Positions 12,392 through 23,900 of a DNA stretch of 64,000 bases are shown piece by piece; the stretch's first letter is position 1; each line of letters starts with the position of its first letter. This DNA is from Ricinus communis. Its lineage: Eukaryota; Streptophyta; Magnoliopsida; Malpighiales; Euphorbiaceae. The position numbers and the translations under genes were made by a program. The stretch lies in the NCBI RefSeq assembly GCF_019578655.1, contig NC_063261.1:8564446-8628445 (forward strand), in the 5' to 3' direction. The notes below the pieces were generated by a model. It was not told the DNA's origin. It did not search any database and worked only from the letters and a program-made list of their open reading frames with translations.

Positions 12392-12896
12392 CCTTGTTCA
12401 AAAACATTCAAAGAAGGCCGAAATTATCTTTGTTACACTAAAAGGGCAAAAAATAATTTCTTATTGCTAAAGGGTTTGGATTTAAGCAAAATACTACTCT
12501 AGCAAGTTCTTTTGTTAATTCTGCCTATATTAAAAAAAAGAGGTCATACAATTTCAGTTTGCACCTAGTTAAAAGAAAGAGAAGAAGAAAGTTGTTTGGT
12601 GTACAAAAAGTGAGTTGGAAGTGGCTTGTAACTACGAAACGTGATTCCTTGTTGAATCCCTTTTATTACCCATTCCTTCACAATTGTGGTAGCTTATACC
12701 TTTCTTTTTTTTATTTTTAATCCAGTCTTGTTCATTTGATTACCTCTTTTATTTGATACTTGTGTGTTGCACTTGAATTTTAAAAGCATAAAAGTGAGCG
12801 AAAACATAAGCGATTCTATCAAAGGAGTGAAACACGTAAGGGAATGACTAGGTGAGGTATCTTTTATTTTCTTTCTTGTTGGGCAGTTCATACAAT
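12392..12896 (+). other. Gypsy A leader, continued after Gypsy B
   Basis: About 500 bases of untranslated leader between the Gypsy B target duplication and the gag ATG at 12897. It contains phrases such as aaacattcaaag and a run of A. No gene is seen here. Confidence 0.55.
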
Positions 12897-14429
12897 ATGT
12901 CTCAAGATAAAGCAAATGGCACTCAAAGTAAGGAAGGGTATGTACATATAAAACTCTACATGAAGCCTATCCAACAAATGATGGAAAAGATGGAGATCAG
13001 GTTCACCGAGAGACTAGGTGACTTTGAGCACAAATTTGACAAGTTTGAATCTCAAACTCAAGGGGAGCATAATACACCGCAACAATTAATTCCATAGGAG
13101 AAGGGAGATCCGAGATGATTAAAAAGATGATGACTAAATGTCTAATTCGGGGAGATATGGATGTGCACGACTTGACAACAAACTAGGAAGTATCAAAATA
13201 AAATTTCAAGCTTCCAAGGCAAAAGTGACCCCGAAGCAAACTTGGAGTGGGAGAAAAGGTAGATTTCATCTTTGAGTGCCATCACTATTTTGAGAAAAAT
13301 AAGGTCAAATTAGTCGCAGTTGAGTTCATTAAATATGCCTTAGTGTGGTGGGATCAATTGGTAACTATTAGACCAAGGAATAGAGAGCCACCAATTGAGA
13401 CATGGGAGGAGATGAAGCAAATTATGCAAAAAAAAGATTATTCTTTCATATTATTATAAATATTTGTATAATAAACTTCAAAGTCTTGTACAAGGCTCTA
13501 AAAGTGTGGAAGAGTACTATCAAGCAATAGAGATGGTGATAATTAGAGCCAATATTGAGGAGGACTGAGAGGCAACCATGGCAAGGTTCCTACATAGACT
13601 AAACAAGAAAATTGTTGACTTAGTAGAACTACATCACTATGTCGACATAGAGATAGGTTACACATGGCGGTCAAAATTGAGAGACAAGTGAAGTTAAAAG
13701 CAATAAGAACAATTCAACCTCCATACTTCTACATGGAAATCGAATTGGGAATGGAGACAAGATCTTCAACAAATCCAAAGACTTCATCAAATGTGATAAA
13801 GAAGACAGAAATATTAAAGGAAAAGAAAAGGAGAAGAGCGAGGGTCAAGCAACTAAAACAAGGGATGTGAGTATTTTAGATGCTTAGGATATGGGCACAT
13901 AGCTTCAAACTGTCCAACCAAGCTATTATGTACCTTAGAGGCGATGGTGAAGTTGTGAGCTAGAGTGAGGAAGATGAGATGCCCGAGCTAGAAGATGCAA
14001 GCAAAGATGAGTCCTTGCAAGTGCCTGCATATGGTGAGATGTTAATAACATGTCAAGCCAAGGTAGAAGAGAAAGTGCAACGAGAAAATATCTTTCACAC
14101 TAGACACAAAGTGAAAGATAAGGTGTGCAACATGATCATTTATGGAGGAAGTTGTACCAATGTTGCTAGCACCTCATTGATAGAGAAACTTGTGTTGCCT
14201 ACTTTAAAGCATCCTTGAACATACACCTTACAATGGTTGAATGGTTATGGAGAAGTGAAGGTAAACAAGCAAGTGAGAATGACGTTCACCATAAGCAAGT
14301 GTGAAGATGAAGTTTTATATAAAGTAGTGCCTATGCATGCGAGACACATCATTTTGAGGCATCTTTGGTAATACGATAGGAAGGTTATTCATGATGGGTT
14401 TTCAAATATGTACTTTTCTCTTATGCATA
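12897..14429 (+). pseudogene. Gypsy A gag and protease, first part
   Basis: Start ATG at 12897 (MSQDKANGTQ). A coiled, charged N-terminus is followed after stops and frameshifts by the gag core (DPEANLEW, then ALVWWDQL) at about 13230-13460. The zinc knuckle near 13866-13910 reads YFRCLGYGHIASNC: the first Cys of CX2CX4HX4C has become Tyr. The protease region (14090-14220) reads IIYGGSCTNVAST; the catalytic Asp seen in Gypsy B (VDGGSC) is Tyr here, codon 14141-14143. Downstream, HARHIIL leads to the solo-LTR insertion at 14430. Both a nucleic-acid-binding and a catalytic residue are gone, so the copy could not mature particles. Confidence 0.8.
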
Positions 14430-15906
14430 TGATGTGTGCTACTCGTGTTAGCTACAATCTAAGGCAGTGTACCTATCGATGCAGTCTAGCACTAATGGCG
14501 AGTATCAAGGTCGTATTCCTCGGGAAAGCGAAAGCCCAGAGTTACTCCTTTGTTCTTTGTTATATTAACCTAAAATGGATGATGAATAAATTCTAAACTA
14601 ACTATTAACTACGAGCTAAGTTCTAAGGGAGATGCAGGAGTAATTGATAAGTGAAATAATCAAGACAAGAAGACAAACCCAAAGGGAATCTAAACTAGTT
14701 GGCATCCGAACAAAAGATAAAGGATCAGTGAGTCTAATTATGCTACCCGTGGATGAATTCTTAACCGAATTCGGTTTCTCTCTCGAGATAACCGAATTCC
14801 TAAACCTAATAACCTAAAGTTGGAATCTCTTCCTAACAATTGATTCTTAAATTAGCATTAAGCTTTAATCCGCCTCTATTAAGCTTTGTTAATTCTTAAT
14901 CCGGCTAGTTAATTATCCTTATCTCTAAGCGATTATTAACCAGTTCTTGTTATTCAAAGTTCCAATTGCCAAACGGATTTCTCAATCTCATAAAGCAATC
15001 TAAACATCACAATTCACAACGTCTCATGAATAATGCATAATCTTATTCATACTGAAAACAAGAAGAATACAAAACCAACTCAAACAATCCAACAATATAA
15101 TATCAAGCCAACATAGTAAAGAAATCCCGAATGGATTAAATCAGTCTAGCTAAACATGTTCATGTTTAAAACAATCTAGGAAATCAATTACAATAAAAGA
15201 ATAATGAAAATAAAACATGTACACCCTTTTCTCTCGAATTGGATGAATGTACCCAAATCTGGATCTACACTTTGATTAATCTCCCAAATCGCCTCTTGAA
15301 TTGCTCCACTATCGTTTTTGCACTCGGAATCTTACGATTCGGATTCTTACTCACCGCAACTCTCTCGCACTCAAGATTGTGCGCAGAACCGAACCGACCA
15401 CTGGGGCTCAATGTCACTCTTTTTCTTTCCCCTCTTCTTCTTAAGAAAAACTCATTTTTTCTTATATATTTAACTCAGGTCAGCCAAGTCCAGCCGTACG
15501 AACCGTGGATCTCATCAAGAGGGTTTCACCACTAGTGTTCCTCCCCGTGTTAACCACCACGGGCCGTGTTTCTCCCCGTGTTGGTCACCACGGGCCGTGC
15601 TGGAGGCCGTGGTGGCTACGGAAACCGTGCCCAAAGTGCCAATTTCAAGAATCAAAGCCAATGGTTGAGCACGGCCAGAGTCCGTGCCGTGCTCAATGTA
15701 TGCGGGCTCTTGTCCGATCTTGATGAATTCTCGTCCGTTTCCGCACGTATTGATCTATAATTGCTTAAACAACGATGATGGTCCTATAAATGTTCCTGAA
15801 ATGCAAAAGAACACAAAACACGGGTGATCTGGGAATAAAAGCACAATAATTGCTAAGAACATATACAATAATATGCAAGCAAATATGTATAAAACTATGC
15901 TCATCA
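14430..15906 (-). mobile_element. Athila-type solo LTR in Gypsy A (TSD gcata)
   Basis: A 1477-bp sequence beginning TGATGTGTGC and ending ATGCTCATCA, flanked by gcata at 14425-14429 and 15907-15911. Related full-length copies occur as LTRs at 48202-49673 and 52575-54029 and as another solo LTR (inverted) at 42606-44041. By comparison with the full element its transcriptional sense is the minus strand. It contains a palindromic CACGG/CCGTG array at about 15535-15695, with a TATA box (TATATAAG on the minus strand) at about 15461-15468 just downstream of the array in that sense. Removing it plus one target copy lets the host frame read on (MHNKPITL). Confidence 0.92.
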
Positions 15907-15911
15907 GCATA

Positions 15912-16310
15912 ATAAGCCTATTACCCTTATACCTTTAACCCCAAAGGAAGTATATAAAGATCAAAAGATGATAAGAGAGAAAGAGAGAGAAAGCGCATGA
16001 AAAAGAAAAGGCACTTAAGAAAAATGAGAGCTGTGTGGGAAAGAATGAGAGGTGTGAGACACGAGTAGAGAAAGGAGAGAATGAGAGGATGCGCAATAAA
16101 TAAAAAGACAGTGATGTGGATGCAAAAGAAGAGTTGAGCATAGAAAATAAAGAGGAAAAAATGAGCTTTTATGCAAAAGAAATAGATGTGAGGAGAGTTT
16201 TACTTTTGAAGGCAGCCTATATATGTGCTTTTGTACAAAGAGGCATGCTTGAGTACTAATAAGCTGAACCCTTTTTGCCTAGTTCTTTTGCGTCTCTTTT
16301 GTATAAATTT
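15912..16310 (+). pseudogene. Gypsy A protease-to-RT linker, decayed
   Basis: Directly after the solo LTR the frame reads PLTPKEVYKDQKM, a typical post-protease segment of Gypsy pol. It ends at a stop within about 80 bases. The remainder is A/G-rich with many stops, corresponding to the poorly conserved linker. Confidence 0.65.
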
Positions 16311-17690
16311 TAGGATGTCTTTCCTGATGAGCTTCCAAATAGTTTACCACCTATAAGGGGCATTGAGCACTAAATTGATTTCATACCTAGCTCATCCAAA
16401 TAAGCCAGCCTATCGAAGTAATCACGAGAAAGCGAAAGAACTTCAAAGGCAAGTGGAAGAGCTTTTGAGCAAAGGCTACATTAGAGAAAGTATGAGCCCA
16501 TGTATCGTACCTATCCTACTTGTACCTAAAAAGGATGGAACTTAGTGCATATGTGTGTTGACTGTCACACTGTCAACAAAATCAGTGTAAAGCATCACCA
16601 TCTTATTCCTAGATTAGATGACATGTTAGATGAGTTGCATGGTTCTAGAATATTCTCTAAAGTTGATTTGAAAAGTGAGTATCATCAAATTCGCATGAAA
16701 GAAGGCAACGAATGGAAAACTGCTTTTAAGACTAAACATGGTTTATATGAGTGATTATTGATGCCATTTGGCTTAACTAATGCACCTAGTACCTTCATGA
16801 GACTAATGAATCACATTTGCGTGATTTTATTTGTAAATTTATGGTTATCTATTTTGATGATATTCTTATTTATAGCAAGTCTTAGCGCATGGTTTTGGAT
16901 GTTATGCGCAAGCAGTGTTTGTATGCTAACCTCAAAAGTGTGATTTTTGCACAAATAAACTTATTTTCTTAGATTTTGTTGTTAATGGAAAAGAAATTGA
17001 GGTGGATGAGGGGAAGGTCAAGGCAATCAAGGAATGGTCGATGCCTACAAGTGTTGGTGATGTGCGAAGATTTCATGGATTGGCCAACTTCTATAAACAA
17101 TTCGTGAAGAACTTTACCACCCTTGTCACACTCTTGACTGAAGTTATCAAGAAAAGTGTGGGATTCAAATAGGGGGAGGCGCAAGAACAAGAATTTAAGA
17201 TATTAAAGGAGAAGTTGATTTCTACTCATTTACTTGCTCTTCCTAATTTTTTTAACATTTTTGAAATTGAATGTGATGCTTCAAGTTTAGGAATTGTTAT
17301 CGTATTGATGCAAGAAGGGCGACCAATAGCCTACTTTAGTGAGAAGCTGAATGGTGCTGCATTAAAGTACCCTACTTATGATAAAGAGCTATAGTTGGTT
17401 AGGGCTTTGAAGATGTGGCAACACTACCTATGACCAAAGAATTTGTGATTCATATGGATCATGAGTCTTTAAAGCACTTGAAAGGGTAAAACAATCTCAA
17501 TCGGCCATGCGAAGTGGAGCGATATTATAGAGTCCATTCCTGATATATTTAAATACAAACAAAGTAAGGACTATATTGTGACCGATGCAATTTCAATAAG
17601 ATACACATTACTTGCTGCTGTAGATGCCAAGTTATTAAGATTTGAGTATATTAAAGACGTATATGAAAATGATAATGACTAGCAAAGTGT
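16311..17690 (+). pseudogene. Gypsy A RT and RNase H
   Basis: RT begins with DVFPDELP, continues through KPAYRSNHEKAKELQRQ and [10 protein letters not shown] (stop at about 16543), [30 protein letters not shown] and MPFGLTNAPSTF, with the palm motif YFDD at 16850-16861. RNase H follows at about 17265-17480 (ECDASS... [13 protein letters not shown]). At least five stops or frameshifts are visible. Similarity to Gypsy B pol is clear (same VEEL.KGY.RES.SPC phrase). The sequence stops before any integrase zinc finger and runs at about 17690 into the LTR tail. Confidence 0.85.
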
Positions 17691-17724
17691 ATCAAGCTTG
17701 CAAGAAAGTTGGGTTAGCATCAAT

Positions 17725-17763
17725 TTTAATTTGGATTCTATCTCTCTATAGATAGAGTTCACA
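17725..17763 (+). repeat. Tail of the Gypsy A 3' LTR
   Basis: The sequence tttggattctatctctctat then agatagagttcaca matches the end of the LTR at 6243-6275 with a few changes. Only 40-70 bases of the roughly 930-bp LTR remain, joined to the RNase H end. This marks the right border of Gypsy A. Confidence 0.7.
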
Positions 17764-18371
17764 TCACCAACACATCCAAGACAAGGCCTACTATAAGGAA
17801 TGCACAACCTAGGATGAGGAAGCCTGAAAGAGAAGTTGATGCTGAAGTGGCAAATGAATTTAAAGAGCGACACATGGTGGGTACTGTTTCATAAATATAT
17901 GCACTATAAACATTATTAGAGGTGGTTATTAAATGGCTTGTTTGTGCAGACACAACAAGGATATAGGGTCAAAATATTTTCTAAGGCTGGTAATATATGG
18001 AGCGGGGTAAGTTATAACTATAAATTTTAGTTGTGATGGTTAGTATGTGTTATGTGTAGATGGTGTTTGATGTTAATATATGAGGATATTTTCTTCATTA
18101 TAGATGCATGGTCAGACTAGGGCTTAATTATGTTAGTGGAGGTAATGTAGCAGCTACAACTGCTAGATCTGTGAATCTGCAACCTAGAAGAGAAGCACCA
18201 CCATCAGGACCAGTAGTGCAGGTTGCACAAGCTTTACCATAGGCATCAACTCAAGCTCTTGCACCACCTCCACTACAAACTCTATTAGCTAAAGAGTTAT
18301 TCCAACCCACGAATAATTTGACGAGTAATCAAGGATCAATAGTGATAAAAAATGAAAATTTGCATGAATAA
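17764..18371 (+). pseudogene. 3' end of a spliced repetitive gene, possibly Mutator-like transposase
   Basis: Three exon-like blocks: about 17766-17878 (RPTIRNAQPRMRKPEREVDA, then EVANEFKERH), 17951-18008 between an AG (ttgtgcag) and a GT (gtaagt), reading TQQGYRVKIFSKAGNIWSG, and about 18104-18371, reading ARSVNLQPRREAPPSGP, then LQTLLAKELFQPTNN, ending in TAA at 18369-18371. Stops (for example TAG near 18240) and a frameshift break it. The low-complexity, Pro/Arg-rich tail resembles C-terminal tails of plant MULE transposases, but I did not see a catalytic or SWIM domain, so the family is a guess. The upstream part was displaced where Gypsy A ends. Confidence 0.4.
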
Positions 18372-18811
18372 ATTTTAGACAAGGACAAGTTGTAGACTTG
18401 AAGACTTTTTGTTCTAATTATTACTTCTGTTTGGCAATAATATAATGGTAAGCAATATTGGGCTTTTCTGAAACTTAAAAAATAATTTTTATTTTGATGA
18501 AGGCCAAGTTAGTGTTTTTTGCCACTTAGAGCACAATTGTTACTATGATTCTGGCCAAGTTAGTGGTTTTTACCCTTTTTCAAATAATTTTATTATGGTC
18601 ATCTGTAATACCTAGAAAAAATTGATGTTCCCTCTTTTCTTTTACTCGAACTCATTCCTTTAATTTAAATGTTTCTGTAACTAAAATTTAACATAGATGT
18701 ATAAACAATTACTTCTCAAACAATTCAATTACATTACTCAGTTACAAATTACATTACACAAGTATTTAAATGCAATAACTTTTGGCAAGTACAAAACACT
18801 TGCTTTATCAT
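18372..18811. other. Short intergenic stretch between convergent remnants
   Basis: Probable 3' flanks of the plus-strand remnant on the left and the minus-strand remnant on the right. Two copies of a ggccaagttagtg phrase occur at about 18503 and 18553. No gene seen. Confidence 0.5.
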
Positions 18812-19382
18812 CTACCCTCCAACAAAAAAACAACTAATTAGAATTGTTAGTAAACCCATAATCACTATTTTTGCCAAGAAAAAGTTTCTTTTCGATTTCA
18901 TTACATCATTAATCAAGTTTTTATTCTCTATCAGCAACTTAATCCTTTCATTTTCAAGAATGGCCTTCCCTTTATTGGCGTTGTCAACGTCATACAAAAG
19001 AGTACGATTATCATCGATACATGAATTCAATTTCTCCTCCAACAATTCAATCTTCACATCTCGAAGCTTACAAGCTTCCTTTAATAATATCTTCTTCGTC
19101 AAAAGCTCAGTTAAGACTTCTCACACCCTATCAGTGTAAAGCTCTTTAAACCACTCAAAAAATTTGTAGTCCCTTACAAATCAACCGGGTCGTTAAAGAC
19201 ATGCTTTACTCAAAATAATTTATCTAAAAAACTTAATAACAAACAAAACACCACCTGCTGCCACAATCGATACCTAAGGAACCTTCTCCCTGGATTTTCA
19301 AGCGTCCACAATATTAACCACTCAGTATTCCCATATCTGCACACGACCCTAGGGATCGATGACACAGAAGAAGAACTTTAAA
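18812..19382 (-). pseudogene. GRF-zinc-finger-like coiled-coil protein, likely broken
   Basis: Read on the minus strand. The upstream exon (about 19382-19260) contains CRYGNTEWLILWTLENPGRRFLRYRLWQQ, which fits the start of plant GRF-type zinc-finger proteins (C...W...NPGRRF). After a probable intron the second exon (about 19180-18812) reads DYKFFEWFKELYTDRV, an in-frame TGA near 19126, then a coiled coil (KKILLKEACKLRDVKIELLE onward) and a C-terminal hydrophobic segment (AKIVIMGLLTILISCFFVGG). That layout, GRF finger, coiled coil and tail anchor, is common in these repetitive plant proteins. No in-frame ATG was found upstream and a stop interrupts it, so I call it a pseudogene. Confidence 0.55.
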
Positions 19383-19389
19383 GATTATA

Positions 19390-19936
19390 TTGTTGCAACA
19401 TCAAATCTGTTTGCTAATTTGGAAAGATTATAAGGAATTTGATGGATGATGCTTGAATGAAGGCAAAGTAACCCTAACAATTTAGGGATTTGAGAAAAGG
19501 GGTAAAGAAATTTCAAAACGATGTGTTTTGTGTAATAGAATGAGTCAGCAAATTTTTTGAGCTAACTCATTTTTTTAAATTATATTTAAATTATACAGTT
19601 AACATACAACCATAGCAATGAGTGGCCAAATTGTTCTTTTGCAAAAAAGTTAAAGAATGGCGATTTGTGAAATAGAACTGGTAGAATGGAATACAAATAA
19701 AAAAAAAAGTGAATAGTTTAGATATTTATAAATAGTTAGTCCTTTAAAAAAGATAAATAAGGTAACATTTTAATTTAAAAGATAGATATACTAAAAAAAA
19801 TAGAAATACATGAAAAACAAAAGAGTTTAAGTCAATAAAAAAATAGTATAAATAAAAAATAAAAATAAAATAATGAAATTGATACTATATAAATAAAATA
19901 AAAAACCTACCGTATTAATAAAAATTTAAATAGATG

Positions 19937-19980
<44 letters not shown>

Positions 19981-20640
19981 TTTTAGACTTAAAATTTTTT
20001 GACATGTATTATTTTTAACACATGAGATTTAAGTTTATGTGTAATTTTATAATTTTTCTATTAATTTATTGATTAATAAATTACATTTCTAATTAAACAC
20101 TGATTCTAATTCTAAAAAATAAAATATTAATTATATTTTAATAATACATTAACTAATAAATAATTTTCTAATTAGAGAATAATACTAATTTTATTTTAAG
20201 ATATTATATTTTAATATTATTTTTATTAGTATATTAGTTTCTAATTATATAATAATTTTAATTTAAAGAATAATATTTTTAGTAATATTTTTAATATTAT
20301 ATATAGTATAATTAGTTTGCTATTAATTTTTTAAAAATTAGTATTAAATATTAAAAATTTACTAAATTATATTTATTATTTAATTTTATAATTAAAATAA
20401 TAATAATATCACACAATTAATTTTTTTGAGTTATTTTCACTTTTGGAATGTCCACGTGGACTTATAATGATGAAACAAGTTAAGAGATCAAGACAAACTA
20501 TAAATTCAAATAAAATAATACTTCATAAGAATTTTCTGGTCTAGTTTTTAAATATTATTATTTTTCTTTAGAAAAATAAAAGAAAACAAACTTTATTTTA
20601 TTTTAATATGTTTATTATTTTAAATAAAAAAATAAAAATT
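19390..20640. other. AT-rich intergenic DNA upstream of the EMSY-LIKE gene
   Basis: About 1.2 kb of very AT-rich sequence with poly-A and poly-T tracts and a TA microsatellite. I see no open gene, TIR pair or RNA gene. Confidence 0.6.
19938..19976. repeat. (TA)n microsatellite
   Basis: About 39 bases of uninterrupted TA dinucleotides. Confidence 0.95.
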
Positions 20641-20935
20641 ATCAAATCATTCTCCAGCTCTCTCAGCTTAAAAACTCTTTCATCAAGCAAATATAGAGAT
20701 ACATATTTCTGGCTTTGTTGTTATGTTTCATTTTTTGGAATATACAGAAACTTTCTTACCAATTTCCCTAGGAGCTGAGGACAAAACGACGTAGTTCTCT
20801 GAGCTGATTATTTGGATTTGTAAAATTAAAAAAAAATTCCACTCTTTTGAACAATAGTTGGGTTAGAGATTAAAAATTAGGGTTTGCTGTTTGAGCTGTA
20901 GGAGTATCTTATCTTATTGAGTATTAAAGCTGGCT
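20641..20935 (+). promoter_or_regulatory. Probable promoter and 5' leader of the EMSY-LIKE gene
   Basis: The DNA changes from AT-rich spacer to a CT-rich leader (attctccagctctctcagc at about 20648), typical of plant transcription starts. No firm TATA box was assigned. The boundaries are inferred. Confidence 0.4.
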
Positions 20936-23900
20936 ATGGATTACGAGCCCTACGATAGCAGCGGTTAGTCACTTTACTTCTCAAAGATCAAATCTATTTC
21001 TTCACTTTTGTGTTTTTCTGTGCTTTTTGGTTTTTCTTGATGTAATAGAGTTTATTAACTTTTATTGGCATTGCTTTTTTTTTTTTTGTGAGTTCTTCAA
21101 ATTACAGCTCTAATTGAGGATAAACTTGGATTTGGGTTAAAAAGGAAAAACAAAAACTAGGGTTTTTGAGTCGTAAGCAATGCAACTTCTTAGAATTTGA
21201 ATTTTAAAAATAGTATTTTCAGTCTGTCTGTGTGCTTCGGTGGTGGGATTTTGTAATTTGAATTCTTTTCGTGGTTCTCTAATGCAGATATATAAAATTT
21301 TGAGCTTTAATTTATTTTGGAGTTGAGTGTTAGAAGCTCACTTTTGATGGAGTGTATTTAGCTAGTTGTGCTATTATTAATTAGCAATTGTTAGATTTAT
21401 GGCAACGTGTTGTTCTGATTGTCTTTCAAAAGTTAAATTTGTAGTGTTTGTGAGCTTTGAGAGCTTCATGTTTTCAGTTTCTTGCATCTCTCTCTCTTTT
21501 ATGATGCATATATGAGCTCGCAATTTTGCATTTCTGTTGATGATGGGTTCTTCTCACTTGTTCAATGCCGATGGTCATGCCCTTGAATTTGGACCTAGAT
21601 TTTTCTCTAACTTTTTTATTTACAGTTTTACACAAATTTAAGTCAGCTGGGCCAGTTGTTGCTTGCTGAAGCTGAGAGATAACTTTGATCTGAAAATGGT
21701 GCATTAAAGAAATTGACATTTGCACATTATAATCCATTGGATCGATGCAAAGCAAACTTTATTACTTTCTTCAACAATTGGTGTAAAATTGTAAAAAACT
21801 ACCTTAAAGAAAACCAAATAAAATTTAGCAGTTATGAAGTGGTTGACAATCATTGAAACATTTTACCTTTATCGAAAAAGGTACAATTTGGTTTCTAAGC
21901 TTGTGATCAAATCTCAATTTGGCCCAAATTAAGATGTGGACAGAATCAGGAATGGCTGCTCAATTGAATCTTGATGTTTGATAAAAATTATAATTTAAAT
22001 CTTTTAAAGAATACAAGAATTGAAACATTTTTGAAAAAAGTTATCTTCATTAAAACAATAGAAATTGAGTTTCAGGTCTGAACTCTTCGAAGTCAACAAA
22101 ATACCATTGATTCGAGTTCAGAATGCAAACTCATTTTTAATCCCAACAGCCAACACAGGAATCCCCCAAAACTCACTACTAGCTAATTCCTAATTGCCTA
22201 ACTGTTGTATCTTTAGTGTTCTATTTTCTCACTGATCTCCAACACAGATCAACAATTTTTGAATTAATGAAATTGCTTAGAGACCTAGTTAATTGATAAT
22301 CCTGAGATTGAGAGAGAGCATCAAACATGGTAAAATTGCTAACAATCGACAACTTCTAACCTAACTGTGAGATCTATGGTGAAAAAGATGACCTCTCTCT
22401 CTCAAGAATTGACCAGCGTCATCAAATGTTAATACAAGAAGTTGATCACATTGTCAATGACTGAAGCAATTTGAGAATGAAAGCCAGTAGCTCATACAAA
22501 CCCTTGATTGTATTCTTTTAATTTAACTAGAATTTTGATAAAGGGAAAGGTGTGTTTCTTTCTCAAAATATTATGTGATGTTTCTAGCAAGAGGGGTAGG
22601 GAGAGAAAACATGACATGAGGGTTGAAAAGAAATATTGTTGAGAGGAAGAAATTGTGATTACTTGATAGCTTGTAACAAAGAAAGGCGAAGTTAACAGGG
22701 TTATATGAAGTTTATAATTTTAAATGTTTAACTCTTTTGTGGTACTTAGGATTTTCCTTCTTAACTTTTTCCATGCTTAAAATTGTCATGCTAAAAAAAG
22801 CAAAGATAAATTTTTTTATACATTAAAGTTTTATTATCTTTGTCAGAGATTAGGACTAGAGCTAAGAAGATGTCTAATTTGTTCACAAATTTAATTTTTT
22901 GGCTACAAATTACAAGTTCAAGGGCCAAATTGAGCCTTTGGCCCATCTTTATTTGATTATGTGAAATCCTTGTTTAAATGTAGTTTGGATTTCTGACCTA
23001 ACTATATCTGTTATTTTGGCATTTAAAAGTATGAGGATTTACTCTTTTAATAGTAAAATATTGAGCAAAGAAATGTTTAGTTTGGAGAAGAAATGAACAG
23101 CTCTTTAACACCTTTTTTCTCTGGAGCTCTTCAAAATCAGGAGGGTAGGAAGTTTTGAAAGTATACATAGGTTCTAGAGTTCCCACACTTGATATTGGCC
23201 AATGATGGTTGACAGATGGAAGTTGCATCTTACCTTTATTGATTCTGGGAATCCATCATATTTGCTGTTGGTAGATGATAGTTGACAGATTGAGTTGCAT
23301 CTTAATAATTTAATTTTTTGGTTGTTTCATAGGAATTTGCCAATACTGATAGCATTACTTCCATGGTGGTTAAACTTTAATGGAGATGATTTTTCTAGAA
23401 GTGAGCTAGCTCTACTGAAGTAGGTGGAGCTTCGGGAGATAGTTAGAAAATTATTCTTTGCTTGTTTTCTAGATTGCATTGGATTCAAGTGTATACCAGA
23501 ATTAATGTTTTTAAACATACAAGGAGGATGTTATTTTGGATAGAATAGGTGAAAGAAGGATTGTTTACAAATTGGATGAGATTTGTTTTTTATTGTTACT
23601 TCAATGAATAACAACAAGAGAGATTATTGATAATCCCAGATACTATGCATTAGTGAGGAACAGGCTTATCAAAGCTGTCTGAAGTTTGGATATGGCATGC
23701 CTTGTATTGCAGCAGGTTTATGTGTTGTAAAATTCTTTGTTCTGTTGTTTCTTCGTGGAGTATGTTTCTATGCAACTAGTGTTGCTAGAATTGTACTTCT
23801 TCCCTCTATGCGCTGCTTGTATTTCATTTTCACTCTTAATAAATGATGAATTAATCTTGGCTGCCCCATAGTTGTTAAAGGCGAAAGGCGCACCAAGGCG

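Larger units (their letters stand above)
5343..17763 (+). mobile_element. Gypsy A retrotransposon, right copy, nested and rearranged
   Basis: Order: LTR 5343-6275, primer site, leader to 6366, Gypsy B insertion 6367-12386, gag from 12897, protease region near 14100-14429, Athila-type solo LTR 14430-15906, RT and RNase H 16310-17690, then only the last 40-70 bases of an LTR ending at 17763. Integrase and most of the 3' LTR have been lost by a deletion whose junction lies near 17690-17725. Both insertions left clean 5-bp duplications, and the coding frame resumes across the solo LTR, so the order of events is clear: Gypsy A first, the two insertions later. Many stops make it inactive. Confidence 0.75.

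Noticed and set aside
18812..19102. Intact single-exon 96-codon protein on the minus strand
   Set aside because: Sequence upstream continues the same protein with a GRF-like part and an in-frame stop, so the open piece is a fragment; the apparent start is internal.
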